A DNA stretch of 64,000 nt. Origin: Candidatus Caldilinea saccharophila (GTDB taxonomy: Bacteria; Chloroflexota; Anaerolineae; Caldilineales; Caldilineaceae). Under the pieces are notes generated by a model. It had not been told where the DNA came from. It worked only from the letters and a program-made list of their open reading frames with translations, and made no database searches. Where the stretch lies: assembly GCA_016710365.1 (NCBI GenBank), contig JADJVW010000015.1, forward strand, positions 135,849 through 199,848, in the 5' to 3' direction. Within the stretch, counting starts at the first letter, position 1. Every line of letters starts with the position of its first letter. Below, in pieces: positions 61,034-64,000 of this stretch. The translations under genes were made by a program, and so were the position numbers.

Positions 61034-64000
<2,967 letters not shown>

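Overview
The window is about 64 kb of GC-rich bacterial chromosome and most resembles a filamentous Chloroflexota of the Anaerolineae/Caldilineales type. This is an inference from gene content: delta-60-repeat surface proteins, Thr/Pro stalk proteins with an N-terminal Cys/His module, sugar ABC cassettes without their own ATPase, and many dispersed palindromic repeats. No rRNA, tRNA, CRISPR array or prophage was seen.

Layout. 1-4.3 kb: tail of an unidentified gene, then a MacB/LolD-type ABC export unit (two ATPases and a 926-aa FtsX-type permease). 4.3-5.7 kb: a decayed IS110-family element that appears to split a palindromic repeat. 5.7-10.2 kb: phytase-like lipoprotein, OmpR-type two-component pair and a secreted PepSY protein. 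10.5-19.9 kb: carbohydrate locus with a DeoR regulator, SIS-domain isomerase/deaminase, sugar-binding lipoprotein, two permeases, GH4 glycosidase, PfkB kinase and a GatZ/KbaZ-like aldolase subunit. 19.9-24.8 kb (minus strand): TIM-barrel 'PEP hydrolase', Tm-1-like ATP-binding protein, cupin, vanadium-type haloperoxidase and phosphotriesterase-family hydrolase. 24.9-30.2 kb (minus strand): the nusA-ylxR-infB-rbfA transcription/translation operon, with a promoter and leader hairpin upstream of nusA. 30.5-61 kb: a large cell-surface/exopolysaccharide locus containing a delta-60 plus SpaA-like repeat adhesin, two O-antigen ligase/polymerase-like membrane proteins, a Wzm/Wzt-type ABC exporter, about nine glycosyltransferases, two methyltransferases, a GT39-type enzyme, an initiating phosphoglycosyl transferase, a wall-spanning stalk protein and a bacterial tyrosine kinase/co-polymerase. 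61-64 kb: an FAD plus Fe-S fused dehydrogenase that runs off the window end.

How the genes work together. The polysaccharide locus is complete enough to start a lipid-linked glycan (WbaP/ExoY-like transferase), extend it (GT2, GT4), modify it (FkbM and SAM methyltransferases), export it (Wzm/Wzt) and control length (co-polymerase/tyrosine kinase). No Wzx flippase is seen. The carbohydrate locus could import a glycoside, hydrolyse it through GH4, isomerise or deaminate it (SIS), phosphorylate it (PfkB) and pass it to a tagatose-bisphosphate-type aldolase step.

Two patterns cross the window. First, three families of palindromic repeats (A: GACGCAGAGGCGCAGAG-like arms; B: CGCGGATNNNGCGGAT-like arms; C: TAATGCGTGATGCGTAA-like arms) fill gaps between genes. 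In two places a family-A-like sequence lies in frame inside a protein-coding gene. Second, many genes carry single-base frameshifts, often at short G or C runs and mostly in the second half. These are more likely sequence errors than biology, but that needs checking. I annotate such genes as whole loci and give the place of the shift.
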